From the NCBI GenBank assembly GCA_019240405.1, contig JAFAYL010000025.1, positions 1 through 64,000 of the forward strand: 64,000 nucleotides of DNA, read 5' to 3'. This DNA is from Acidobacteriaceae bacterium (GTDB lineage: Bacteria; Acidobacteriota; Terriglobia; Bryobacterales; Bryobacteraceae). The notes under the pieces were generated by a model. The model saw nothing but the letters and a program-made list of their open reading frames with translations. It ran no database searches and was not told where the DNA came from. Both the position numbers and the translations under genes were made by a program. The stretch's first letter is position 1, and every line of letters begins with the position of its first letter. Shown here piece by piece: positions 55,866 through 64,000 of the stretch.

Positions 55866-55913
55866 ATGAAGGGCGGCATTCTTATTACATTGGCGATTCG
55901 AGGGCCGGCCTGA
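55866..55913 (+). CDS. Leader peptide of the cimA attenuator (Ile/Leu-rich)
   Basis: A 15-codon frame, MKGGILITLAIRGPA, with three ATT (Ile) codons, two Leu codons and one Thr, ending TGA at 55911-55913. A terminator hairpin begins 26 bases after the stop, then cimA, the first enzyme of the pyruvate route to isoleucine. This is the classical layout of ribosome-mediated attenuation: when Ile-tRNA is scarce the ribosome would stall on the ATT codons. The segment GGCCT at 55907-55911, overlapping the stop, can pair with AGGCC at 55940-55944, the left arm of the terminator, as an antiterminator of only about 5 bp. No clear ribosome site precedes the ATG, which is the weak point. Confidence 0.65.
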   Translation: MKGGILITLAIRGPA

Positions 55914-55938
55914 GATCTCGTCGACCAAGCGAGTTTTC

Positions 55939-55969
55939 AAGGCCACCAGGCGGAAGCCGGTGGCCTTTT
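55939..55969 (+). terminator. Attenuator terminator upstream of cimA
   Basis: AAGGCCACC (55939-55947), an 11-nt loop and GGTGGCCTT (55959-55967) followed by TT: a 9-bp GC-rich stem with a U tract, 55 bases before the cimA start and behind the leader peptide. Confidence 0.85.
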
Positions 55970-56024
55970 GCATTTACGTCCGTGACCGGATGTTTCGACA
56001 AGGATTGACAAAGCTGATCACATT

Positions 56025-57656
56025 ATGAAGATCTCTATCTTAGATACAACTCTTCGCGACGGCACTCAAGGCGAGTCCATTTCCTTCTCTCTCGACGACA
56101 AGTTGATGATCGCGGAGAAGCTCGATGAGCTCGGCATCGATTACATCGAGGGAGGATGGCCCGGATCCAATCCAAAGGACAAGGAATTTTTCGCGCAGGC
56201 CAGGAATCTGAAACTGAAACACGCCAAGCTCGCTGCATTCGGCGCAACCCGGTTTGCAAAGAACTCCGTTGAAACGGACCCGAACGTTGCCGAATTGCTT
56301 GCCAGCGAAACTCCCGTCGTCTCGATTTTTGGAAAGACATGGAATCTTCACGTCCAGCGCGTATTGGGCATCACCGAGGACGAAAATCTGCGCTTGATTT
56401 CTGAAACCGTCTCTTACCTGAAGCGGCAAGGGCGAGAGGTCATCTATGATGCCGAGCATTTCTTCGATGGCTACGAGGCGGATGCCGCTTTCGCGCTCCG
56501 AACGCTCGAAGCTGCAAAGAACGCTGGGGCAGACGTGCTGTGCCTATGCGATACCAACGGCGGAACATTGCCCATGCGGTTGGTCGAGATTGTCGCCGAG
56601 GTTCGCAAGCGCTTCGACGGAGTGCTCGGCATCCATTGCCATAACGATTCAGAGGTTGCGGTGGCCAACACTGTGCTGGCCGTCGACGCCGGCGTCACTC
56701 ATGTTCAGGGGTGCATGAACGGGTACGGCGAACGGTGCGGGAACGCAAATCTCTGCTCCATTCTGCCCAATCTCGAATTGAAGCTTGGCCATACAACCGT
56801 GGGTCTGGAGAATCTGCAAAAACTGACTCAAATAGCGCGGTCCATAGCTGATTTGGCCAACATGCCGCCGCGCCGCGACCAGCCATTCGTCGGCGCCAGC
56901 GCTTTCGCGCATAAAGGCGGCGTACACGTGAGCGCTGTTTTGAAGTACTCTGGCACGTACGAACACATTAACCCGGAGACGGTCGGCAACCGCCAGCGCG
57001 TCTTGTTAAGCGATCTTTCGGGGCGCGGCAATATCGATTACAAACTGAAACAGCACGGGCTTGGAGAGCACCTCAGTGACACCGCCCGCCGCGAATTGCT
57101 GCAGCGCATGAAGCTGATGGAATACGAAGGCTATGATTTCGAAACAGCCGAGGGTACGTTTGAATTGCTCGTGCGCCAAGCCGTGCACCCTGATTTTCAT
57201 CCGTTCGACATAGTAAGCTACGAGGTTTCCACGAAACTTCAAAGCAGCGCTGCGAAGCTAACCGGGAGCGACGAAACCGTAACCACCGCAAGTGTCGTTT
57301 TACGCGTCGGCGATGATGTGCATTCGGCTACCGCGACCGGCCATGGCCCCGTGAACGCGCTTGACAAATGCCTGCGGCGTTGTCTCGCATCCATCTATCC
57401 CGCCATCGCCAACGTGCGCCTTACCGACTATAAGGTGCGCGTCCTCGATGGACGCCGCGGTACCGAATCAAAGGTTCGCGTCCTTGTCGAATGGACCGAT
57501 CATCGGCGAAGTTGGACAACCGTTGGAATCTCCGACAATGTCATCGACGCGAGCTGGAAGGCGCTTGTCGACGCTCTCCGTTTGGAGCTGATTCGTCTAC
57601 TCGAGAAAGATGAACAAGCTGAGTCGATGATCCGCGATTTCAGTTGGGGTGTGTAG
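56025..57656 (+). CDS. cimA: Citramalate synthase
   Basis: 543 residues, in the usual range for the long CimA type. Condenses pyruvate and acetyl-CoA to (R)-citramalate, the entry to isoleucine without threonine deaminase. Metal/substrate motifs DTTLRDGTQGE (residues 7-17), GIHCHNDSEVAVANT and the NGYGERCGNANL signature are intact; the LeuA dimer/allosteric domain spans ~405-530. The absence of the ATP-dependent fold excludes other families; homocitrate synthase is less likely because of the isoleucine-type leader. Followed by lysC after 41 bases. Confidence 0.93.
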   Translation: MKISILDTTLRDGTQGESISFSLDDKLMIAEKLDELGIDYIEGGWPGSNPKDKEFFAQARNLKLKHAKLAAFGATRFAKNSVETDPNVAELLASETPVVSIFGKTWNLHVQRVLGITEDENLRLISETVSYLKRQGREVIYDAEHFFDGYEADAAFALRTLEAAKNAGADVLCLCDTNGGTLPMRLVEIVAEVRKRFDGVLGIHCHNDSEVAVANTVLAVDAGVTHVQGCMNGYGERCGNANLCSILPNLELKLGHTTVGLENLQKLTQIARSIADLANMPPRRDQPFVGASAFAHKGGVHVSAVLKYSGTYEHINPETVGNRQRVLLSDLSGRGNIDYKLKQHGLGEHLSDTARRELLQRMKLMEYEGYDFETAEGTFELLVRQAVHPDFHPFDIVSYEVSTKLQSSAAKLTGSDETVTTASVVLRVGDDVHSATATGHGPVNALDKCLRRCLASIYPAIANVRLTDYKVRVLDGRRGTESKVRVLVEWTDHRRSWTTVGISDNVIDASWKALVDALRLELIRLLEKDEQAESMIRDFSWGV

Positions 57657-57697
57657 TCTCGCGTTCGCGCGCACGCGTCGGATAAGGAGTTCACAGG

Positions 57698-59176
57698 TTG
57701 AAGTCCCTACTCGTGATGAAATTCGGCGGGACCAGTATGGGAAGCGCCGACCGGATTCGCGCCGCGGCCGCAATTATCGCGAAAGAACAGAAGAAACGCG
57801 CTCTGATCATCGTTGTTTCTGCGATGTCTGAGATAACGGATCTGTTGTTCGAAACACTGCGCCGAGCCGAAGTGGGCGATCGAGCGGCTGTGGATTCGAG
57901 TCTCCATAATCTTCTTACCCGCCATCGCGAGGCCTCTGATGATCTATTCAGGCGAACCGAGAGTGCATCTAAATTTCGCGACGCCGCCTATCAGGCGGTC
58001 GAGGCGCTAGTATGCGAATGCCATCGGATTGCGAACGGAATTCTCATGTTGGGCGAGCGCCCGCCCCGCTCGGTCGATGAGGCGCTTGCCATAGGTGAAC
58101 GGCTCTCGTCGGCGCTTTTGGCTCACTATCTTGATTCCATCGGAGTCGACTCTTGCGCCGTGAATGGAAGTGACCTCATTGTTACGGACGCTGTATTCGG
58201 CAACGCCTCCCCACAAATGGAGCCAACACGAAAAAGATGTCTCGAGCGCCTGGTTCCGCTGGTCGCAAAAGGCACAGTGCCCGTCATTACTGGGTTTAAC
58301 GGTGCAACGGTCGACGGATACCTGACCACTCTCGGGCGCGGCGGATCGGATTTCTCGGCCTCAATTCTCGCGGCAGCAATGGATGCCGAGGAGCTCTGGA
58401 TCTGGACCGACGTTGATGGAATCATGACCGCCGACCCGCGCCTGGTCGATGATGTTGCCGTTCTCGATCAAGTCAGCTATGCCGAAGCCGCGGAGCTCGC
58501 CTATAACGGCGCAAAGATTCTTCATCCGCGCACTTTGGCCCCCCTCGTTCAGAAGCACATTCCGGTGTGGAGCAAGAACAGCTTCGCGCCTGAGAAACCC
58601 GGCACCAAAATCGTTTCGCATTTCGATGAACCCCGCGGCGCCCGAGCTGTCACGTCCATGTCAAACATCGCGCTCATCTCGATGGAGCCTGCCAATGCCG
58701 TTTTGGGCGGCACAAGATTGATGGCTCGCGCTCTGGATGCGCTCGCTCTCGCCAATGTTGAGATCCTCGTGTTCACCAGCTCGAGCTATCGCCAGACCTT
58801 TTGTCTGCTGATCCGGAAACACGACGTTCCTACCGCGCTTGAAGCTCTCGAAGCGAATCTTTCACTCGAGCTGGCGCACGGTTATTTGAAGCCTATCGAT
58901 GTGGATGAGAATGTCGGTTTGCTTGCCGTAGTTGGCGAAGGAATGCGCGGCACGCCGGGCTTGGCCGGGCGTGTGTTCACAGCAATTTCTCGCGAAAACA
59001 TAAACATTATTGCCATCGCTCAGGGCTCGAGTGAGCTAACCATCGGAATTGTTGTGCGGCGCGATGGGCTCGAGCGCGCGGTCCGCGCCGTTCATGCAGA
59101 ATGCCAGTTGGGAAAGACCGCACACCGCATGGAGCCAGAGGAGATCACGGCACATCAGCATCCTGGTGCGCGCTAA
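57698..59176 (+). CDS. lysC: Aspartate kinase
   Basis: 492 residues. Phosphorylates aspartate, first step to lysine, threonine and methionine. The motif VMKFGGTSMGSADRI is at residues ~6-20; the kinase core is LGRGGSDFSASILAAAMDAEELWIWTDVDGIMTADPRLV, and two ACT domains for feedback control lie near 320-480 (ISMEPANAVLGG, VGEGMRGTPGLAGRVFTAISREN). The length and layout match the ThrA/LysC monofunctional type; no homoserine dehydrogenase domain is attached. A TTG at 57698 preceded by AAGGAG is the start. The last 32 bases overlap thrB tail to tail. Confidence 0.95.
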   Translation: MKSLLVMKFGGTSMGSADRIRAAAAIIAKEQKKRALIIVVSAMSEITDLLFETLRRAEVGDRAAVDSSLHNLLTRHREASDDLFRRTESASKFRDAAYQAVEALVCECHRIANGILMLGERPPRSVDEALAIGERLSSALLAHYLDSIGVDSCAVNGSDLIVTDAVFGNASPQMEPTRKRCLERLVPLVAKGTVPVITGFNGATVDGYLTTLGRGGSDFSASILAAAMDAEELWIWTDVDGIMTADPRLVDDVAVLDQVSYAEAAELAYNGAKILHPRTLAPLVQKHIPVWSKNSFAPEKPGTKIVSHFDEPRGARAVTSMSNIALISMEPANAVLGGTRLMARALDALALANVEILVFTSSSYRQTFCLLIRKHDVPTALEALEANLSLELAHGYLKPIDVDENVGLLAVVGEGMRGTPGLAGRVFTAISRENINIIAIAQGSSELTIGIVVRRDGLERAVRAVHAECQLGKTAHRMEPEEITAHQHPGAR

Positions 59177-60044
59177 TTTGCCGGATTACGAACGGCACTC
59201 CGAGAGGCCGGAAGCTCTCTTCCAGCAGCCTCTCAATTCCATTTAGATTCTTTTCCGCCAAAGCCACAATCGACGGGCCCGCGCCGCTCAAGCAAACCCC
59301 CAGCAGATCTGGATGTTCGAGCGCCAGCGCTTGTTCCAGACCGGGAACTAGCTTGCTGCGAAACGGTTGATGAACGCGATCGCGCAGCGCCTCGCGGAGA
59401 AGTGAAAAGTCACTTCTTTGCAAACCTTGCAAGAGAAGAGCCAGCCGTTGTAAGTTAAACACCGCATCCTCTCGCGAAATCTGGTCCGGCAAGACTTTCC
59501 GCGATGCGTGCGTGGATAGCGGAAAGTGCGGAGTCAGTACCACAAAATGCAGTCGCTCCGGCCATCGCAGTCTTACTGCAAACACAGACCGATCCGGTAA
59601 CTGGCAACTCACCGTAAGTCCGCCGAGCAGAGCAGCGGAAACATTATCGGGATGATGTTCTAGCGCACAGGCAACATTTAGCAGCGCTTGCGATGGTAAT
59701 TTGCCCGCGATTGCTTCATAAAGGCGAAGACCGGCTACGGTCGCGGCCGCGCTGCTGCCCAGACCGGCCCGCATCGGAATCTCACTGTCCACTTCAACGG
59801 AGAGCGAAGGAAAGGGCTCTCTGCGCTGGGACGCCAAAAATCGAAAAGCTCGCTCGATGTAATTTTCTCCGTCCAATCTCCCATTAACAAAATTGAAGCG
59901 AAGCTCGTCCGTGCCGGGTTCTTTGCGGATACGCAGTCGTAAATAGAGTTCCACCGCGACAGCCAGCGTGTCGAAGCCTGGACCCAGATTCGCAATCGAT
60001 CCGGGCACCTCGATTTCAAATTCCGAGGACTGCTCCCGCTTCAT
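59145..60044 (-). CDS. thrB: Homoserine kinase
   Basis: 299 residues, GHMP kinase. Phosphorylates homoserine for threonine synthase. The opening EVPGSIANLGPGFDTLAVAV, ATP-loop MRAGLGSSAAATVAGL (residues ~90-106) and C-terminal GVCLSGAGPSIVAL are standard. The start may overlap thrC by 29 bases as called; translation is then coupled to thrC. It is on the opposite strand to lysC, so the threonine branch is split between converging operons. Confidence 0.95.
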   Translation of the reverse strand: MKREQSSEFEIEVPGSIANLGPGFDTLAVAVELYLRLRIRKEPGTDELRFNFVNGRLDGENYIERAFRFLASQRREPFPSLSVEVDSEIPMRAGLGSSAAATVAGLRLYEAIAGKLPSQALLNVACALEHHPDNVSAALLGGLTVSCQLPDRSVFAVRLRWPERLHFVVLTPHFPLSTHASRKVLPDQISREDAVFNLQRLALLLQGLQRSDFSLLREALRDRVHQPFRSKLVPGLEQALALEHPDLLGVCLSGAGPSIVALAEKNLNGIERLLEESFRPLGVPFVIRQISAHQDADVP

Positions 60045-61254
60045 CCCTGAGACTCTGACTGGCCTTGATGATGTAATCGGTATCCTTCAGCGCATGGCCG
60101 GTGAGAACGGCTGCAATCGTCGCATCGGGATCAATTGTTCCCATTTCGCGCAACTTACGAATTCCGGCGAGCGTCGTGGCGGAAGCCGGCTCGCAACCAA
60201 TGCCGTCGCGGCCGATCATGGCCTTTGCCTCGCCGATCTCCTCGTCGGTGACATCGATTACCAAGCCATTCGTGAACTCTATCGCGCGCAGCGCCTTCTT
60301 CCAAGAACGCGGATTGCCGATGCGAATAGCAGTCGCCACGGTCTCCGGATGCGCTGTGGCCTGGAGCTCTCTCGAGCCGGAAGTCCATAGCCGGGCGAAC
60401 GGATTCGCGCCCTTCGCCTGCACAACAATCATGCGCGGAATCTTGTCGATAAGTTCGTAGCTTTTGAGCTCGATGAATGCCTTCCCAAATGCCGATGAGT
60501 TTCCGAGATTTCCTCCCGGCACGACGAGATAATCCGGCGCTTGCCACCCGAACTGCTCGAGCAGTTCGAACATGGCTGTCTTCTGGCCTTCAATGCGAAA
60601 CGGGTTAATAGAGTTCAAAAAATAAACGTCTGCTCCGGAATCGTGGAGAAGCGTCTCGATCGCATCATCAAAGCTGCCCGGCACTTCGATGATTTCCGCG
60701 CCGAAATCAAGTGCTTGCGCCAGCTTGTTGGGCGAGACTTGCCCGGCAGGAAGATAGATCTGCGCCCGTAATCCCGCGCGCGCCGCATAGGCCGCGAGAG
60801 AAGCGGCCGTATTCCCGGTGGAAGCGCAGCCTACCGCTTTCGCACCCACGAATTTCGCTTCGGTGATTCCGACCGTCATCCCGAGGTCTTTAAAGGATCC
60901 CGTCGGATTCCACCCCAAATGCTTAAACCAGAGGCGTCGAACGCCTGCCCACCCTGCTGTTCTTTGCCCCCGGAGAACCGGCGTGTTCCCTTCCGACATG
61001 GTCACGATTTCGGAATCGCCGTAACCGTCGGGCAGGAATTCGCGAAATCGCCAGACGCCGCTTGAATCCCGCGGATCGGACGACGCCCGCCGCTCAAGCC
61101 AAGTTTTCTTCAGCTTCGGAGGATCCGGCAGTTTCCCGTCGAAGACAATCTCGAGCAATTCCCCGCATTTCGGGCACGCAAAGACACGATCATGCAGTCC
61201 CAATGCAGTATGACACTCAATGGCGCTGCAGCGGAGATGCATCGCAGCTTCCAT
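60016..61254 (-). CDS. thrC: Threonine synthase
   Basis: 412 residues, fold-type II PLP enzyme converting O-phosphohomoserine to threonine. The PLP lysine is in the motif NPTGSFKDLGM (Lys122), the phosphate-binding loop ASTGNTAASLAAYAARAG and the serine/glycine PGGNLGNSSA loop are present. At the N-terminus Cys residues (CSAIEC, CPKC) may form a zinc-ribbon seen in some members. The first ATG at 61254 and a second at 61242 are both possible. Upstream of thrB, forming thrC-thrB. Confidence 0.95.
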   Translation of the reverse strand: MEAAMHLRCSAIECHTALGLHDRVFACPKCGELLEIVFDGKLPDPPKLKKTWLERRASSDPRDSSGVWRFREFLPDGYGDSEIVTMSEGNTPVLRGQRTAGWAGVRRLWFKHLGWNPTGSFKDLGMTVGITEAKFVGAKAVGCASTGNTAASLAAYAARAGLRAQIYLPAGQVSPNKLAQALDFGAEIIEVPGSFDDAIETLLHDSGADVYFLNSINPFRIEGQKTAMFELLEQFGWQAPDYLVVPGGNLGNSSAFGKAFIELKSYELIDKIPRMIVVQAKGANPFARLWTSGSRELQATAHPETVATAIRIGNPRSWKKALRAIEFTNGLVIDVTDEEIGEAKAMIGRDGIGCEPASATTLAGIRKLREMGTIDPDATIAAVLTGHALKDTDYIIKASQSLRDEAGAVLGI

Positions 61255-61313
61255 TGTGCCAACAGCTTGGCTTTCGATGGCTTTGGATTGACTGAAATGA
61301 GCCGGGCCCGGCT

Positions 61314-61646
61314 TTAAGCCTTCCGCACTTTGACGAGGTCCGAATCGTTTTTAAGCTCGGCTGTTTCTTCGAGATCGCTTGGATGGAACGCGGGCTCGGG
61401 TCTGACGGCCTTCCCAATTCCGCAGACTCTAGCCAGTGCCGCTAAGGTCCGATACCACTTCTCCTGTGCAGCCAGGCTGCGCCGGTCGGCGCCTCCGGGT
61501 TCAGGCTCCCCACTCCAGTTCGCTGCGGCTCCCTGCGCCCGGCTTGTAAAGCAGTTACACTGTTCGAATTCGAGATCATTCTCGCTGATGAGCGAAAACC
61601 CGGAATCCGGACAGTAGTGGGTACGATGATTATCAAGACTTGTCAT
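61314..61646 (-). CDS. Small hypothetical protein, weak support
   Basis: 110 residues, MTSLDNHRTHYCPDSGFSLISENDLEFEQCNCFTSR, then a low-complexity middle. Not recognised. It precedes thrC on the same strand by 60 bases and has GAGAG before the ATG. Two cysteines near residues 12 and 30-32 could be a metal site. It could equally be non-coding DNA. Beyond it (61647-61921) I see no gene; one palindrome ACCCCTTAAGGGTT lies near 61829. Confidence 0.35.
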   Translation of the reverse strand: MTSLDNHRTHYCPDSGFSLISENDLEFEQCNCFTSRAQGAAANWSGEPEPGGADRRSLAAQEKWYRTLAALARVCGIGKAVRPEPAFHPSDLEETAELKNDSDLVKVRKA

Positions 61647-61921
61647 AGCTCTCTCTCTTGAAATTCCACTCGGTACGGCCCATTTAGATCAGTCGTGGGA
61701 ACTTTCCGCCAAAAATCTCCGCAGGTTCCCCCTGAGGTAATCCTGATCACAGGGGTCCTGTAAACCTCATCGGCTCAGGGCAATTACCCTTTAAACGATT
61801 CTGAGGCCGTTTATCGTTCTTCCTTCCACCCCTTAAGGGTTCCCGAGCGTCAGCAAGATACAGAGGTCTAACGAAAATCGGGCCTGATAAGCGAGGCCGC
61901 TTCGCTCCCCTATAATGGCGG

Positions 61922-63190
61922 TTGTTGAAGGCTGTTTCGATACTTCTGTTCGGGTCTTTCCTGTTCGCCTCCCAACCGTCCGGTTCCCCCGATTACTGGA
62001 CAGCTCAAGCTGAACAAATGATTCGCAGCGGGGACACGCAGGGCGCGCTCGCAGCTCTTTCTAAAGCCTCCGCAGCTTCTCCTGCTTCTGCAGAATCGGA
62101 AGATAAAATCGGTTTTCTCTTCGCTGTGGCCGGCCACCAAAACGATGCCGTTCAGCATTTTCAAAAGTCCATCTCTTTGAATTCGACCTTTGCACAGGCG
62201 CACTATCATCTCGGCGCAGTATTATGGCTCGCTAAAGATCCGGATCGCGCCATGCCCGAGCTGCAAGAAGCAGTTCGGCTTGCTCCGGCTGTCTTTGATT
62301 ACCGTTTCCGTCTCGGGTCGGCATACCTCGATTCAGGAAATCCGGCGCAAGCGGCTGCAGAATTGAAACAGGCCACCGCGATCGACGCTTCAAAACCCGC
62401 GTGCTGGCAGGCTTTGGGCCACGCTCTGGAGACGAGCCGTGACCTCGCCGGAGCGGCTGATGCATACGAACATGCAGTCGCGCTGAATCCCGCCGACAAC
62501 ACCGCGCGCAACGACTTCGCGTACGCCCTGATCGAGACGCGCCACCCCGATCGCGGAATCGAAGAAAGTCAGAAGGTGCTCGCTCGCGATCCCGGAAACA
62601 CAGCTGCGCTGATGAATATCGGCTACGCCAACTTGAAGAAAGGCGAGTTTAATTCCGCCGAGAAAGCTTACCGAGAGTTGCTGGCAAAAGATCCCAATTC
62701 CGTCCCCGCGCATTATGACCTTGGCATTGCGCTCAAACAAAAAGATCAAATCGAGGCCGCGCAGAAAGAATTCAAAGAGGCGCTTCGCCTAGATCCCTCC
62801 ATGGCCGAAGCGCACTACACTCTCGGGATCACGGACTGGCAGCTCGGCGATTTTCCCGGAATCATTGAGCAGATGCATGCTGCAATCGCAATTCGTCCCG
62901 ACTACGCTGAGGCCCATTACATGCTAGGCATCGTTCTCAAACAGAACGGGGATTTCGATGCCGCCATTCCGGAGCTCAAAGAAGCCATCCGGCTTGATCC
63001 CACCACGCCAGGGCCATACAATACGCTCGGCCAAATTTTGCGCATCAAGGGAGACAAGCAGGGAAGTGAAGAAGCGTTCGCAACGGGCGCGCGCCTCAAG
63101 CGCGAAAAAGATTCTGAGCTCGCCAATACGCTCGATCAAGGCATGCGCGGCGGCACATTCGCGAAACCAATCACGAAGGTGCCGCAGTAG
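61922..63190 (+). CDS. Exported TPR-repeat protein
   Basis: 422 residues, from a TTG at 61922. A signal-like start (LKAVSILLFGSFLFASQ) is followed by about nine tetratricopeptide repeats, with the usual W/LG/Y/A/A/P pattern (AQAHYHLGAVLWLAKDPDRA, AEAHYMLGIVLKQNGDFDAA, PGPYNTLGQILRIKGDKQGS). A scaffold for protein-protein contacts; partner unknown. Only ~5 bases separate TATAAT (61911-61916) and this TTG, which would give an almost leaderless mRNA. The stop overlaps the start of the CRTAC1 gene (TAGTG). Confidence 0.88.
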   Translation: MLKAVSILLFGSFLFASQPSGSPDYWTAQAEQMIRSGDTQGALAALSKASAASPASAESEDKIGFLFAVAGHQNDAVQHFQKSISLNSTFAQAHYHLGAVLWLAKDPDRAMPELQEAVRLAPAVFDYRFRLGSAYLDSGNPAQAAAELKQATAIDASKPACWQALGHALETSRDLAGAADAYEHAVALNPADNTARNDFAYALIETRHPDRGIEESQKVLARDPGNTAALMNIGYANLKKGEFNSAEKAYRELLAKDPNSVPAHYDLGIALKQKDQIEAAQKEFKEALRLDPSMAEAHYTLGITDWQLGDFPGIIEQMHAAIAIRPDYAEAHYMLGIVLKQNGDFDAAIPELKEAIRLDPTTPGPYNTLGQILRIKGDKQGSEEAFATGARLKREKDSELANTLDQGMRGGTFAKPITKVPQ

Positions 63191-63192
63191 TG

Positions 63193-64000
63193 ATGGTGTC
63201 CCGCAGATCCTTCGTGAATTCGTTGTGCGCAACGGTTCCCGTATTCTCACTCGATCAATTACTCTCCGCAGCCCCCCTGAGCGTGCAGTTCGTCAACGTT
63301 GCCCGATCCGCAGGTCTGAACGCGAAAACAATTTTCGGCGCGGAGCAAAGAAACAAGTACTTGCTCGAAACGACGGGTTGCGGTGTCGCCTTCTTCGACT
63401 ACGATAACGACGGCTGGCTCGATATCTTCTTTGTCAACGGCACGCGATTTGAAACCACTTACCCCAAAGGTTCCGAGCCAATCAGCCGGCTTTATAAGAA
63501 CAATCGTGACGGCACTTTCACCGACATTACCTTAAAGGCTGGCCTCGCGCGTACCGGATGGGGTCAGGGTGTGTGTGTCGGAGATTACGATAATGACGGC
63601 CATGACGATCTGTTCGTCACTTATTGGGGCGACTGCGCCCTCTATCACAACAATGGCGATGGCACGTTTACCGATGTGGCGCAAAAAGCCGGCGTGACCA
63701 CTCGAACGACGACCGGGCTTAAGCGTTGGAACACCGGTTGCGCGTTTCTCGATTACGATCGCGACGGGCACCTCGATTTGTACGTCGCGAATTACATCGA
63801 TTTCGATCCCAAAACAGCTCCTTTGCCCGAGAGTGGACCGTGCTTATACGAGGGCCTCGTGGTTGCTTGCGGGCCGCCCGGCTTACAAGGCGGAAAGGAT
63901 ATTCTCTTTCACAACAACGGAAACGGCACGTTCACGGACGTCTCCGAAAAAGCCGGGATTTTGAAAAAGCAGGGCACCTACGGCCTCGGCGTTCTGGTCG
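63193..64000 (+). CDS. CRTAC1 / FG-GAP (VCBS) repeat protein (3' end cut by window)
   Basis: 269 codons stay open to the end of the window. I translated it directly: MVSRRSFVNSLCATVPVF, then FVNVARSAGLNAKTIFG, and repeated calcium-binding-like blade motifs FFDYDNDGWLDIFFVNG, VGDYDNDGHDDLFVTYWG, FLDYDRDGHLDLYVANY and LYHNNGDGTFTDV. These are FG-GAP beta-propeller repeats of the CRTAC1 family, often ending with an ASPIC/UnbV domain (outside this window). The N-terminus looks like a signal peptide with an RR pair, possibly Tat. Starts at ATG 63193 (or the overlapping GTG at 63190) behind the TPR gene, a frequent pairing in Acidobacteriota. Confidence 0.9.
   Translation, partial: MVSRRSFVNSLCATVPVFSLDQLLSAAPLSVQFVNVARSAGLNAKTIFGAEQRNKYLLETTGCGVAFFDYDNDGWLDIFFVNGTRFETTYPKGSEPISRLYKNNRDGTFTDITLKAGLARTGWGQGVCVGDYDNDGHDDLFVTYWGDCALYHNNGDGTFTDVAQKAGVTTRTTTGLKRWNTGCAFLDYDRDGHLDLYVANYIDFDPKTAPLPESGPCLYEGLVVACGPPGLQGGKDILFHNNGNGTFTDVSEKAGILKKQGTYGLGVLV

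Noticed and set aside
56025-57656. 2-isopropylmalate synthase (leuA)
   Set aside because: Length, DTTLRDGTQGE start and the Ile-type leader favour citramalate synthase.

Overview
The window looks like chromosomal DNA of an acidobacterium (phylum Acidobacteriota, probably Terriglobia/Bryobacterales-like). This is inferred from the mix of a long ribosome-hibernation factor next to rpoN, lptB and rapZ, an SBBP-repeat protein, a TPR gene followed by a CRTAC1/FG-GAP protein, RHS repeats, an Anbu-type proteasome homologue and moderately high GC. No rRNA, CRISPR array, prophage or transposase is visible.

Layout. 1-1.7 kb: 5' part of ppk1 (minus), then an initiator tRNA. 2.2-8.7 kb: accessory genes (secreted amidase, two small membrane proteins of which one is frameshifted, SGNH hydrolase, FMN split-barrel protein, secreted phosphoesterase). 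9.0-11.9 kb: malQ plus an MFS sugar porter. 12-25.2 kb: the envelope/sigma-54 block rapZ-hpf-rpoN-lptB and, 6.6 kb away, a fused LptC/LptA-like gene; between them lie two membrane glycosyltransferases, an SBBP protein and a B12-binding radical SAM protein. 25.4-27.4 kb: groES-groEL with an imperfect operator-like inverted repeat and a clear terminator. 27.5-29.9 kb: small accessory genes and a GntR regulator. 30.1-35.9 kb: rimP-nusA-infB-ylxP, led by a terminator-like hairpin. 35.9-39.8 kb: an RHS-tip island (truncated RHS protein ending in an HNH nuclease, a DUF4265 candidate immunity gene, a frameshifted DUF7003-like gene) sitting exactly between ylxP and rbfA. 39.8-46.1 kb: rbfA, hemE, a HemY-type oxidase, SYLF protein, ddl, S41 protease. 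46-49 kb: a minus-strand sugar-nucleotide/glycosyltransferase operon with ATGA overlaps. 49-54.6 kb: an Anbu / circularly permuted ATP-grasp / alpha-E / transglutaminase cluster containing an ABM-type monooxygenase. 54.7-55.6 kb: a lone DUF2971 gene. 55.8-61.3 kb: isoleucine/threonine genes (cimA, lysC, and thrB-thrC on the other strand); cimA is preceded by a promoter, a 15-codon Ile/Leu-rich leader peptide and an intrinsic terminator, i.e. a ribosome-mediated attenuator. 61.9-64 kb: TPR protein and a CRTAC1-family protein running off the end.

The most noteworthy points are the RHS-HNH island with its decayed neighbours, the unannotated cimA attenuator, the Anbu peptide-ligase cluster with an extra monooxygenase-like gene, two single-nucleotide frameshifts, and a family of short GTAGGGGC-tagged palindromes.
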